A stretch of DNA of 64,000 bases. Source: Eimeria necatrix. Its lineage: Eukaryota > Apicomplexa > Conoidasida > Eucoccidiorida > Eimeriidae. Position numbers and translations under genes: made by a program. Every line of letters begins with the position of its first letter. The stretch's first letter is position 1. Location: the NCBI RefSeq assembly GCF_000499385.1, contig NW_013654880.1, forward strand, positions 10,001 to 74,000. Reading direction: 5' to 3'. Shown in pieces: positions 13,374-25,017 of this stretch. The notes below the pieces were generated by a model. That model saw only the letters and a list, made by a program, of their open reading frames with translations. It was not told the origin of the DNA and ran no database searches.

Positions 13374-13430
13374 ATGCCCAACAGAATAATAAATAGTTCA
13401 AATTAAATAAAAACAAATAAATAACAGCCC
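11995..13430. repeat. Polypurine, A-rich low-complexity block
   Basis: About 1.4 kb in which the plus strand is almost only A and G with scattered T, and very little C. It contains (AAATA), (AAAATAAA), (AAATT)n at 12620-12660 and (AAAT)n at 13335-13372. It carries one exon of the minus-strand gene (12527-12606). The minus-strand open frames here (Phe/Leu/Tyr-rich) are composition artefacts. Confidence 0.85.
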
Positions 13431-13472
13431 AGAGCGCAGGCGGCCGAAGCGCCGGAAGAAGGGCACAGAGGA

Positions 13473-13697
13473 AAACCCTAAACCCTAAACCCTAAACCCT
13501 AAACCCTAAACCCTAAACCCTAAACCCTAAACCCTAAACCCCCAAACCCTAAACCCTAAACCCTAAACCCTAAACCCTAAACCCTAAACCCTAAACCCTA
13601 AACCCTAAACCTAAACCCTAAACCCTAAACCCTAAACCCTAAACCCTAAACCCTAAACCCTAAACCCTAAACCCTAAAGCTACCCTAAACCCTAAAT
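13473..13697. repeat. Interstitial telomere-type array (AAACCCT)n
   Basis: About 30 tandem AAACCCT units with two visible slips (a CCCC variant near 13540 and a 6-base unit near 13609). A degenerate tail (AAAGCTACCCT, AAATAAACCC) runs to about 13710. It is flanked on both sides by unique sequence, so it is not a chromosome end in this assembly. Confidence 0.98.
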
Positions 13698-13817
13698 AAA
13701 CCCTTATTTGTTTCCTAAAAGCCCCACCGTCGCTGATGGTGTTCCTGCGCTGCTGCTGCGCCCTTTTGCTGTGGGAGTGCAGCCCGGTCTGGAAGCTGCC
13801 AGCAGCCCCTGCTGCTG

Positions 13818-13851
<34 letters not shown>

Positions 13852-13966
13852 AGTGAAGGTCTCTTGGTGAGACTGGACTCTGGGCCTGCGGGCGATTCGG
13901 TCTTGCGGCGTCAGCCGCCGCAGCTGTCTGCTGCAGCTCGAGTTCTGTCTCCCAACAGCTCCATTA

Positions 13967-14010
<44 letters not shown>

Positions 14011-14300
14011 GGGGTCTTCTCTCTGCAGCCTTGAGCCCAGGCGAAACCAGCTGGTCACATGAGTGAAGGCATCGCCGTCAGTTTCATTGCTCAGTGCGCG
14101 GCTGCTGCTGCCGCTGCTGCTGCTGGCCTCGCTGCCGTTGCTGCTGCTGCTGCTGCTGCTGCTGCGGGAAAGGCTCCGCGAATAGGCAGGAGACTGAATT
14201 TGGTGAAGACGAATTCGAGAACTTTGGGAGTGCAGCCCTGCATGCGCAGCACAGCAGCAAAATGCCACAAGTGCTGCTGCATGCATTGAATAAACAACTA
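13660..14300 (-). CDS. Ser/Ala-rich open frame abutting the telomere-type array (doubtful)
   Basis: Minus-strand frame with sense-strand CAG tracts, rich in Ser, Ala and Arg (QLRRLTPQDRIARRPRVQSH, then HSKRAQQQRRNTISDGGAFR). Its last residues and stop are encoded by the TTTAGGG repeats. A tiny exon-like block at 14488-14458 (ELIRDLQSFKS, donor GTAAGTG) lies upstream. It could be a separate gene or a C-terminal part of the DDHD gene. No domain is recognised. Confidence 0.25.
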
Positions 14301-14338
14301 GCCTTTTTGGGGTTGCAGCTACTGCTGTGGCAGCAGCG

Positions 14339-14376
<38 letters not shown>

Positions 14377-14765
14377 GCAGCTTTTGCTGCTGCCAGTAAA
14401 AGCAAACGCAGCGGCAGCAGGAGAAACAGCCAAAACAAACATTGGCCCAAAACACTTACTGGACTTGAAGCTCTGCAGGTCCCGAATGAGCTCTGAAAGC
14501 AAAGACAACAGCAGCAGCAGCAGCAGTAGCAGCAGCAACAGCCGCAGCAGCAGCAGCAGCGGCAGCAGAAGCGGATGGGAGAAGAGGCTTGCACAGCAGC
14601 GCGCAGCAGGCAGAGACAAGAGAAAAAGTGGGAAAGAGAAATAAAAAAAAAGCAAAACAGCACTCGCTGCTGCAGTCTGCTGCTGCGCTGCTGCTGAGGG
14701 CAGCAGTAAGACACAGCAGCAGCGCAGCCTGCTGCTGCGCCAATCCCCCCGGGCCCATTTGCCGT

Positions 14766-14959
14766 TCAAATGCGCCCTCCATTATTGCTGCTGCTGCAGT
14801 CCCAAGCTGCAGCAGCAGCTGCAGCAGCAGGAGCAGCAGCAGGAGCAGCAGCAAGAGCGGCAGCACACGCACCGTCGCCTGGTTCGCTGCCACGAGGCTC
14901 TTCCTGGGGGCTGCTTTGAGCCCCGTCTGCTGCCTGGCTGTTTTGCTGCGGCTTGTCCG

Positions 14960-14991
<32 letters not shown>

Positions 14992-15144
14992 GAATCCTCC
15001 GGACTGGCAGCAGCAGAAGCTGCCTTCGCGTTCACAGCCAAAACGCTGCCGCCTCCACTCGCGGGCCTTTCCCACCTCCACCACGAGAGCACTGAGGCAG
15101 TGAGGCTGTTGATGTTGGTGGTCACCATGTCCTTTGCTTGCTGG

Positions 15145-15181
<37 letters not shown>

Positions 15182-15255
15182 AGACAGCCGCAGCAGCAGC
15201 AGACACGGCTTAGAAGCAGGAGGAGAAAGCGTCTCCCCATCGCGCAGCAGCACCA

Positions 15256-15289
<34 letters not shown>

Positions 15290-15562
15290 GCAGCAGTCAG
15301 AACCGAACGCGCCCACGCCACTTCCCGCGAGAGCCACCGCAGCATGCGCAGCAGCAGCAGCAGCAGAACCAGCAGCAGCAGCAGCAGCAGCAGAACCAGC
15401 AGCAGCAGCAGCAGCAGCAGCATGGGGTGGTCACCTGCACATTGAGGTCCCATTTGTACCAGCCCTGCAGTCCGTTGGATCTCCAGTAGGCGAGCAGCAC
15501 TGGGGGCGGCATTTCCTTAAGGTGTGGATATATTAGCTTTTCTAATCTGAAAGCCTGAAGCC

Positions 15563-15594
<32 letters not shown>

Positions 15595-16000
15595 TAGTCC
15601 TTTGCCGCTTCACAAGAGGCTTCAACAGCAGCAGCGCACGCAGCTGCTGCGGCGCGAGCAGCGCTGCAGCAAGAGTCGCAGAGGCCCCGGCAGCAGCAGC
15701 AGCAGCAGCTGCTGCTGCTGCTGCTGCAGTGCAAGACTCACGACGGGGTCGCACGGGTGAAAAAGGTTGTAAACCTGGAGGCCTTCGGGCAGCTGTAGCC
15801 CTGTCTTCAGAATCTGCAGCAGCAGCAGCAGCAGCAGCAGGCAGAGCAGCAGCAGCAGGTAAAGCAGCAGCAGCAGTAGTCACGAGAGCAATCTGTAAGC
15901 CTACAGAAAGACTTCTGTGCAGCACGCGAAGCTCATGTGCTTGAATGGAAAAGCAAAAGCCCAGCAGCAGCAGCAGCATGATGGCAACAGTCCAACAAAC

Positions 16001-16036
<36 letters not shown>

Positions 16037-16178
16037 AGCGCAGCGCAGCAGATCCGCCACACCTCTGGAGAGTTTAGCAGCAGAAATGCCGGCAGGCATC
16101 CGCCCAGCAAGAACAGAGACTCAGCAGTAAAGTCCAGTTTTGGGACCTCTTCGCGGGAACGGTACTGTGTCTGCAAGC

Positions 16179-16247
<69 letters not shown>

Positions 16248-16727
16248 AAGAGAAGGGAGCGGACAAATTGAAAAGGACAGAGTCAGCGAATACAAAGACA
16301 CACACAAATCGCGCAGCGGCAGCAACTGACACTAGATGATAGAAATAAGTGCAGCGGAGCCCTGGGCAATGCAGCAGCAACAGCAGCCGCAGCAGCAGCA
16401 GCAGCAACAGCAGCAACAGCAGCAAAGCTGCAGCTGCGCTTGAGCAGCAACAGGAGCGACAGTAAGAAAGGGGCAGCAACAGCATGAGGCGCAGTAGTGG
16501 CAGCAGCAAATGACACAAAACAAACGGCAGCCCAGCAGCAGCAGCAGCAGTAACAGCAGCTGCAGTAGCAGCACTGGCAGCGGCAGCAGCAGCACCCGCA
16601 GCAGCAGCGAAGCCAACGACAGCAGCAACGCTGCTGCCAATGGACGCACCAGCATCAGCAGCACCACAGGCGGCAACAACAGCAGCAGCAGCAAAACCAG
16701 CGGATGTACCACCATCAGCAGCAGCAC

Positions 16728-16773
<46 letters not shown>

Positions 16774-17236
16774 TTACGGGCCTGAAGGACTTGCCGCTGA
16801 GGAGCTCGTAGGCCATAACGCTGCCCAGCGAATAGCCCAAGAGGCTGAAGCGGCTTTTAGAGAAGCGGCCTGAGGGGTGCTGCGCAGCAGCAGCAGCAGC
16901 AGCAGCAGCAAATGAGATAAAAGGGATTTCAAAGAAAAGCAAAGTCAAAAAAGCAACTGCAGCAGCAGCAGAGGGCCAACGTGAGCTGGAAAGCAGCAGA
17001 AGCATCAGCAGTGAGCCAGCGGCGCCACGCAGTGCAGCAGCAGCAGCAGCAGCAGCAGCAGAGCCGCCGTCTCCAAGAGCGCCCGCACCAGGAGCAGCAG
17101 CAGCAGCAGCAGCGGTAGTGCGTCAGCACAACCACCAGCAGTAGAAGCGGTCGCAGCAGCAGCTGCAACAGCAACTAAAGCAGCAGCAGCTGAAGCAGCA
17201 GCCCCAGCAGCCGCAGCCCCAGCAGCCCCAGCAACC

Positions 17237-17275
<39 letters not shown>

Positions 17276-17444
17276 CGCGTGCCTGCTTGAGTTTGTGGTA
17301 AGCAGCATTCAGCTGCGCAGCCACTTGCTGCATAATGAAGTCCCCAAATCTCGGAGTCATAAAAAAGAGAAGATCGCCGGCAGTCAAAGACAGCAAACGC
17401 CGCATTTCGTAGAGGCTCGATATCCCTATGCTTTGAAACAAACT

Positions 17445-17494
<50 letters not shown>

Positions 17495-17792
17495 GCGGAA
17501 AAGAGAAGATGTATAGGGGCGTAGCAGCGGGGGGAGATCCCGCCGCCGCAGCAGCAGCAGCAGCAGCAGCAAGGGCAGCAGCAAATACAGCAAGCAGAGG
17601 CAAGAACAAGGGGAGCAGCAAACGAGGAACAGAAGCAGCAGCAGCTACACGAAGAAGCAAAGCAGCAGCAGCTAAAGCAGCATCGAGGAGACAACAAAAA
17701 AGAGACGGAAGACCAAAAGTCGGCCAGTCTAGACAGACACAGGCAGCAGCAGCAGCAGCAGCTGCTGCTGCTGCCTTCTCCTGCAACGGCGT

Positions 17793-17843
<51 letters not shown>

Positions 17844-18552
17844 GACAGCGGGAAACCCACTGGTCTTGCGCCTCGACGATGCATCTTTTCCAATTTATGG
17901 CTAAGACGTAAACGCTGATGGGCTTTCGCCAAAACCAGAGGGCGTTGACGCACCTGTGCAGCAGCAGACAAGAAGCAGCAGCAGCAGCAGCAGCAGCAGC
18001 AGGTGAAGCGGCTAGGAGGGCGCCTCCCTGCCCTTCCTCGCGGTCCCTCGTGCTGCTGCTGCAGCTGCTGCCTCGCGCTGCTGCTGCAGCTGCTGCTGCA
18101 GCAGCAGCAGCAACAGCAGCAGCGACGCAAACGGCGCTAGCGGTGGCGGCAGGAGCGCTGCAGTGTGCGGCCATTCCGCCTTTGCTACAGCAAGAGCAGC
18201 AGCAGCAGCAGCACGAAAGCAGCAGCAGCAGCAGCAGCGCGAACAAAGCAGCAGCTCAAACCCAGCAGCAGCAGCACCGGCCCACGCGCAGCAGCAGCAG
18301 CAGCAGCAGTGGGGCCTTCCGGAGCAGCAGCTGTGGCTCTAAAGGCGCAGCAAGGCAGCAGCAGGCTTTGCTGCAGCGCCGCAGCAGCGCAGCAAATTAC
18401 CTGATGGAGTGCCGCAGCTGCTCCTGCTGCTGCACTTCGTGCTGCGAGCCGCAGCCAATTCCATGAATGACCAGCAGCACATGATCTACGGGGGCGTTCT
18501 TGTCGCCTGCTGGCAGCAGGCCGTTGGCCCCGGGGGCTGCTGCGCTGCTGCT

Positions 18553-18585
<33 letters not shown>

Positions 18586-18930
18586 CTCTGCTGCTGCTGC
18601 TGCCTCCGCCGCGGCGTCTTGGTGCAGCAAGACGCGGGAAGCCGCAGCGCGCGCAGCAGCAGCAGCAGCAGCGCCCTCGGGCCTCAGAGGCAAAAAGTCA
18701 GGGAGCCCGTCCACGGCCTGCTGCTCTGCTGCTGCTGCAGCGTCTGCTGCTGCTGCTGCAGCGTCTGCTGCTGCTGCTGCACTTTGCGGGCTTCCTCCTG
18801 CTGTTGAGGCCGCTTCTGATGCCCGCGCCGCTGCTGCTGCTGCTGCTGTCGAGGTGGAGCTGCTGCTCCCTCCAGGCCGGCGCTGCAGCAGCACTTCATC
18901 CGTCAGCTGCACGTCCACTTCGCTCTGCTG

Positions 18931-18964
<34 letters not shown>

Positions 18965-19229
18965 GCCGCAGGGGCCGCCCGGCCCAAAGATAAGAAGCGG
19001 CTGTGCAGCACTGTGGGGGCAGACGCAGCAGCAGCCGCAGCACCGGCAATGACTTCTTCTTCTTCGCACAAAGAGCTGCTGCTGCTTCTGCTGCACATGG
19101 GGCTGCCTTGGCCAGATGCAGCAGCAGCAGCAGCAGCAGCAGCAGGCGCCGCTGCTGCTTCTGCGTCGCTGCTGCGGCCGCCCGAGGCTGCGCCGCGTGG
19201 CTCCTGCGCCTCAGGCGCTGCAGCACTCC

Positions 19230-19265
<36 letters not shown>

Positions 19266-19339
19266 CGGCTCCATTAGGGGGGGTGAGTGAGTCCGGTGAG
19301 AGGATCTCTGGCGTCGCTTCTGCTGCTGCGGCCATCATG

Positions 19340-19372
<33 letters not shown>

Positions 19373-19824
19373 TCCTCGGCAGCCAGACCCTCCAGCTGCT
19401 GCGACTGCTGCCTAAAGTCCCAAGCAGCAGCAGCAGGGCTGCGGCTGCTGCGCAGCGACTCCCGCAGCCTCAGGAAAGACACCACTTGGCTGCGCTGCTC
19501 ATTTGCTGCTGCTGCTGCTGCTGCTGCATTTGGAGAGGGTGCAGAAGGCTCAGCAGCGGTCTCTCCTGCTGCTGCTTCTGCTGCTAAATCATTTGTTGCG
19601 GCTGAGGAAAAGTTCCGCAGCAAAGAGTCCCACATTTCCAGCAGCAGGCGGGGGACAGTGGGGGCAAGGGGCTGCTGCTGCCGCTGCCGCAGCCTGCTGC
19701 TGCAGCTGGCTGCTGCAGCTGCTGCAGCTGCTGCAGCTGCTGCAGCTGCTGCAGAGCAGCCGCTGCTGGGAGCAGCTAGGCGCAGCGGAAAGGGGAAGAA
19801 TGTGGGAGCGCAATGACAGGTCAA
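14766..19824 (-). CDS. DDHD-domain phospholipase (PA-PLA1/DDHD family) with low-complexity N-terminus
   Basis: Predicted intracellular phospholipase A1-type lipase. Family blocks occur in the right order across exons: the strand-loop VDHVLLVIHGIG at the end of the exon to 18401; VYVLAINWKRCIVEAQDQ in 17953-17861; GDLLFFMTPRFGDFIMQQVA in about 17447-17285; the nucleophile elbow GYSLGSVMAYELLSG (GxSxG) in 16869-16778; LDFTAESLFLLGGCLPAFLL in 16170-16063; VYNLFHPCDPV in 15813-15742, which is the family's 'YHPYDPV' motif; LEKLIYPHLKEMPPP in 15546-15435; and a last exon 15140-14766 ending in a stop. Most phases agree. Unresolved are a microexon of 3n+2 bases before 15546, the junction near 17285, and the first ATG (the frame opens near 19824 without an ATG). 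The N-terminal 400 residues are Ala, Gln and Ser runs. Confidence 0.8.
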
Positions 19825-20746
19825 AGACAGGCAGGAGCTCGAGGAACGCTATTTGCCATGCCTGCTGCTGCTGCTGCTGCTGCTTTTGCTGCTGCTGATG
19901 CTGCTGATGCTGCAGCGCTGCTCAGGAAGAGGGCGGATGTGCTGGGGGTTCTTTGCGCTGCAGCCGCAGCGACCGTGGCAGCAGAACAGCAGCAGCAGTA
20001 GCAGCAGCAGCAGCAGCGACTACGGCAGCAGCAGCAGCTTAATCGAGGCAGTCAATGCGCATTATTAAATCAAAAGTCGTAAAGTTAGCTATTTCTGCAG
20101 CTGCTGCCATCTGCGGGCGGTCTACCGCCGCAAGGCCTTACGGGGGGCCCCGCTAGCAGCAGCAGCAGCAGCAAGAAGGCTGAAATTGCCTGCGATCTCT
20201 TCACATCCGGTTCCTTTTTAGTTTGTAGCAACAAGCACATAAAGGACAGCAGCAAAAAGGTGTGTGTAGCCCTAGGCCCTTGGGTTATGGCCTGGACACG
20301 GGTGAGCGAGGCAAGAGCAGCATTGCTGCCGCTGCTGCAGCTGCTGCTGCCGCCGCGCTGCTGCTGCTGCTGCTGAAGCCACTGGTCAAATAGCTTCCTA
20401 GAGCACTTCTTAAAGCAGGTACATCGGCAACTGAATATAATTTTTATCTAAACGCAAGCAGCAAATAACACTGCTGCCTCCCTTCGGCCTCGTGGCGCCT
20501 CCGTGTGTGCACACCTGAACTGCAGCAACGGACCGACCGCCTTGCTGCCTCGGGCGATCTTTCTTGTCCTTCTGCGCTATCCCAATTTTGACAAAGTCTT
20601 TTTTGTCTTCATTACTTCCTTCGTCGTGTCGCTTCTCGCCGGGCAGCGCGCGCAGCAGCAAGACAGCAGCAGCAGCAGCAGCAGCGCCGCCGGAGCCCAG
20701 AAGCAGCGCAGCAGCAGCAGCAGCAGCACCCATTCCTTGCAGCAGA
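19825..20746. other. Divergent intergenic region
   Basis: This lies between the minus-strand DDHD gene and the plus-strand PDAP1 gene and should contain both promoters. 19860-20060 is a CTG-then-CAG mosaic that may include 5' exon sequence of the DDHD gene (a frame reads AFLELLPVFDLSLRSHIL near 19860-19800). 20060-20640 is unique sequence without repeats and without a convincing gene. Confidence 0.4.
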
Positions 20747-20931
20747 ATGCCGGGGGGCCCAGCAGCAAAGCGAGGGGGCCCCAGGGGGGGCCGGGGCGGC
20801 CGCAGCAGCCGCGGCGGCCGCGGCAGCAGGCCGCAGCGGGGCTGCCGCGTGGTGCCATCTTTTGAAGAAGTGATGGCTCGAAACGTTTCCAGCAGCAATC
20901 CGCAGGTGGAGGAGCAGTCTGAGGAGGAGAC

Positions 20932-20990
<59 letters not shown>

Positions 20991-21165
20991 CTCGCAGGGG
21001 ACCAGTGGTCCCCCCTGACAGCGACGTGAGTCCAGCACCCCGTTGGCTGCCAACAGCCGCAGCGCAGGCAGCAGCTGAAGCATCAGCAGCAGCAACGCCA
21101 GCAGCAGCAACAAGAATAACACCAGCAATAACACCAGCACCGACAGCAGCAGCAGCAGCAACTGC

Positions 21166-21196
<31 letters not shown>

Positions 21197-21346
21197 ACAG
21201 CACGAATATCTGCGGCTGCATCTGTCCTGCTTTTGGTTTGCCTTTGTCTGTTTGTGCCCGCAGAAAGACGAGCCTCTGGTCAGCTGCTCTTTGCTGCTGC
21301 TGCCTTCCACTGTTTCACTTCTTTCTGCTTCTTTGCTGCAGCAGCA

Positions 21347-21378
<32 letters not shown>

Positions 21379-21501
21379 TCTCTTCTTCCTAGTCATTTTT
21401 TCCTGACTGTATCTCAGCCTCTCTACACAAAACACTCCACTCCACATACGCACGTGCATCACGGGGACTCCTACAATTGCTGCTGCTGCTGCCGCTGCTG
21501 C

Positions 21502-21548
<47 letters not shown>

Positions 21549-22387
21549 CAGGTGGGCGCCGGCAACCCGAACAGGAACAGAGGCGCCAGTCTTTCCCCCG
21601 AGCCTTCCAGGCGCGAAAAGGAGGCGCAGGAGAAGGCGAAGCAAGCAGCACATTTGCAAGTGGGTTTGGGGCTGTTTTGCTGCTCTTTTGCTGCTGCTCT
21701 TTTGCTGCTGCTCTTTTGCTGCTGCTCTTTTGCTGCTGCTCTTTTGCTGCTTCTCTTTGTCAACTTCTGCTTCCTTTATGGCCTTTTTGCTGCCTTGTTG
21801 TGTCTCTTTCGGGGCTCCTGCTTCGTGCTGCCTCTTGGCTGCTGCAACTCATTGCCCTGCTTGCTGCTGCTGCTGCTGTTGCTGCTGCTTCTCATGCTAT
21901 CCTCGCCCTCGCCTCTGCCGCTGCTGCTGCTGCCTCTTCCCCATTAGGGGCCCTTAAAGAGTCTCGTTCTTTAAGTTCGTTTCTTATTTTTGATTGCTGC
22001 TGGCCAAACATTTCGCCGTGTGAGCAGCAGCAGCAGCAGCAACAGCTGTTGCTGCTGCTGCCTGCTTCATTGTCACTGCTTGAGACTCTGTTGGCCACAG
22101 AGCAACTCGAAGGGCTACTGCTGCTACAGGGACACAATAGCAGCAGCAGCAGCAATAGCAGAAGCAGCAGCAGCAATAGCAGCAGCAGCTGCTGCAATAG
22201 CAGAAGCAGCAGCGGCAATAGCAGCAGCAGCAGCAGCAATAGCAGCAGCAGCAGCAGCAATTCGGTGCATGCGTGGCTGTGTTTTTGCGCACAGAAACTG
22301 CAGGCTGAAGGGAAGACGAGCCAATCCAAAGCGGATCTCGAGAGGTAAAGCTGTGCAGCTTCAGAAAGCCCCACACTAGACCTTAAG

Positions 22388-22419
<32 letters not shown>

Positions 22420-22629
22420 ACAGCAGCAGCTAGAGCTTTTGCAGTGAACTTGGTCCGCTGCACTTCAGCGGATCAGCAGCAGCACCCTCTCCTTGCTGCT
22501 GCGCAGTTAGAAAATGAGCAGCAGCAGCTGAAGTGCTGCAGTTCGGTTTTTGCTGCTGTCTGCAGATTGGCTGAAGTTCGCAGGCGCAGAGAAGCAGCAC
22601 AGCGCTCCAGAGCAGCAAAATCGCCCTGA
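20747..22629 (+). CDS. PDAP1: PDAP1/HASPP28 homologue (28 kDa heat- and acid-stable phosphoprotein family)
   Basis: Complete four-exon gene: 20747-21025, 21552-21659, 22295-22344, 22566-22629, giving 166 residues (human PDAP1 has 181). Every junction is GT-AG and phase-consistent. The Gly/Arg start (MPGGPAAKRGGPRGGRGGR) replaces the family's basic Gly-rich N-terminus and is followed by SFEEVM. Exon 2 reads GNPNRNR then SRREKEAQEKAKQ, matching the family's ENPNR and SRREREE motifs. Exons 3 and 4 read AEGKTSQSKADLE then RLAEVRRRREAAQ, matching AGKTEQAKADLARL and IIRKQREEAA. The family binds RNA or PDGF-related partners in animals and is a casein-kinase substrate; its role here is not known. A 20-residue polyGln lies in exon 1. 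An upstream in-frame extension exists, but the family start favours 20747. Confidence 0.88.
21665..21760 (+). repeat. TTTTGCTGCTGCTC repeat in PDAP1 intron 2
   Basis: Six tandem units of a 14-base motif, directly after the 5' splice site of the second intron. A related CTTTGCTGCTGCT array occupies intron 1 of the gene at 28912-34528. Confidence 0.9.
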
Positions 22630-22656
22630 CTGCTTTTGCTGCCAAACAGCAGCAGC

Positions 22657-22689
<33 letters not shown>

Positions 22690-23035
22690 GGTAGCAACAG
22701 CAGCAGCTGCGGGGGCCCCGCTCTTTTGCAGAAACGGTGTCTGCGGCCCCGGCTTTCTGCACTTCAGGTGTATATACAGCAGGTCTAATAAGGTACTCCA
22801 GTCTTAAGTGCCCAGCTGCTCGGCCTGCTGCTGCAGGACTGAGCCAAGGGGCCCCTCTGGGGCCCCTCTGGGGCCCCCTGGGGCCCCTCTGGGGCCCCCC
22901 GGGGCCCCTCTGGGGCCCTGCTGCTGCGGGTCCCGGTGGTTCGCTGCAGCGCAGCACAGGCGGGGGCTGGCGGGCAGTGGGCAGCAGCAGCTCCTGCAGC
23001 AGCAGCAGCAGCAGCTGCTGCTGCTGCTGCTGCTG
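22630..23035. other. Intergenic; GGGGCCCC cluster
   Basis: Convergent 3' ends of PDAP1 and the GTPase gene. 22848-22920 holds seven GGGGCCCC/TGGGGCCC units. CAG tracts flank both sides. No gene seen. Confidence 0.5.
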
Positions 23036-23756
23036 CTACTGGGCGCCGAGCTTGAGGACAACTTCCTTGAGGTGGCCCTCGAGAGCAGAAGCTCTTTCGG
23101 AAAGAGAAGTGCGGCCCGCGTGGGAGCCGCCGCCGTCTTCTGCTGCTGCTGCAGTTTGCTGCTGCTTCGAAATGCTGCGGCGGCTGCGGCTCCTGTGCAG
23201 CTTTTGGTCCTGCACGACCAGGGCGTGCAGCAGCTGCTTCAGGAAGTCGTCTTTGTCGTAAATGCCTGCGCAGCCTCGCAGCAGCAGCAGCAAAAGGCCC
23301 CCTTGCAGCAGCAGCACGAAGCCCCTTTGCAGCTTTGCAGCAGCAGAAAGCTCCGTTCTAGCAGCAGCACAAAGCCCCCTTGCAGCAGCACAAAGCCCCC
23401 TTGCAGCAGCAAAAGGCTCCCTTGCAGCAGCAGAAGGCTCCCTTGCAGCAGCAGGAAGCCCGCTTGCAGCAGCAGAAGGCTCCCTTGCAGCAACAGAAGG
23501 CTCCCTTGCAGCAGCAGGAAGCCCGCTTGCAGCAGCAGAAGGCTCCCTTGCAGCAGCAGAAGGCTCCCTTGCAGCAGCAGAAGGCTCCCTTGCACCAGCA
23601 GAAAGCTCCGTTGAAGGAGCAGCAGAAAGCCCCGTTGCAGCAGCAGAAAGCCCCGTTGCAGCAGAAGGCCCCGTTGCAGCAGCAGAAGGTTCCATTGCAG
23701 CAGCAGCCAGTGTGTGGCAGCTATTGTGGCCTCTGGTGCGGCTGTAGACAGAGGCC

Positions 23757-23804
<48 letters not shown>

Positions 23805-23954
23805 GCGTTGGCCAGCAGCAGCAGCTGCGGGTTTGCGAGCAGCAAAGTGCAGACTTTCCTTGGGAAGTTTTTGCAGAAACAGCAGCCCAAGTGCTGCAGA
23901 AGCGCTGGTCAACGAAGGCCTGCAGCTCTGCAGCAAGCTCGTCAGCTTCGGGGT

Positions 23955-23985
<31 letters not shown>

Positions 23986-24223
23986 GGCGTCCGCCTTGGT
24001 CAGCAGCAGACACACCACGCAGTTCGGCTCGTGCTGCCGACACTCCGCAACTGTGGGGCCCGTCAGCCACTTTGCTGCTGCTGCTGCTGCTGCTGCTGCG
24101 CTGCTCGCAGACTGCCCGTCAACGCACACCACCAGTGCCCTCGTGCCTCTCCAGAAGTGTTCCCCCGCGGGGTTGCTTCCGAACTGCAGCAGCACGCCCA
24201 GCAGCACACACGCAGCTGCAGCT

Positions 24224-24256
<33 letters not shown>

Positions 24257-24375
24257 GCGGCGACGGCGGCGGCAGCAGCGCAGCTGCTGCTGCGGCGGCC
24301 GCGGGGCGGCGGCGCGCAGCTCCAGCTGCGCGCCGCCGGCCCTGCGGCTGCTGCTGCGCACGCCAGCAGCCCGCA

Positions 24376-24428
<53 letters not shown>

Positions 24429-24603
24429 CAGCAGGAGGGAAGACAGGAAGGGGAAGAAGCAAGGAACTGACTCCCCGCGGAGTGTCCCAAAGCTCCACAT
24501 TTACTATGCATGCAGCAGGAGCTGAAATGGCCCAAGACTTTGTGGCCAGGCGCAGAGACCACGTGGGCTCGGTGTGGGGGTTGAAGCGGGCGAAGATGTA
24601 CCT

Positions 24604-24650
<47 letters not shown>

Positions 24651-24955
24651 TCACTGGGGCTCTCTGCTGGGCACTCGCACTCAACTAGGGCGCTGCTGCT
24701 GCTGCGGCTGCTGCTGCTGCAGCTGCTGCCGGTGGAGAGCAACGCGGACACTGCGCAGTGCGCAGCTTGCTGCTGCTGCTTGGGGCTCCCAAGAGCAGCA
24801 GCAAAGCTCTGCTGCGGACTCTTGAGAAGCAGCAGCCCACAGTTAGCAGCAGCAGTTCTGTGCTGCTAAGTAAAGGGAGTGTTGAGCTTCGCCAGGGGCG
24901 CTACGGCGGCCGCAGCAGCGGGCAACCCCGCTGCTGCAGCAGCAGCAGCAGCAGC

Positions 24956-25017
<62 letters not shown>

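Noticed and set aside
23380..24525. Plus-strand frame with QQQKAPL repeats extending over the GTPase locus
   Set aside because: The conserved GTPase motifs lie on the minus strand with matching splice phases; the plus frame has no domain apart from the minisatellite.
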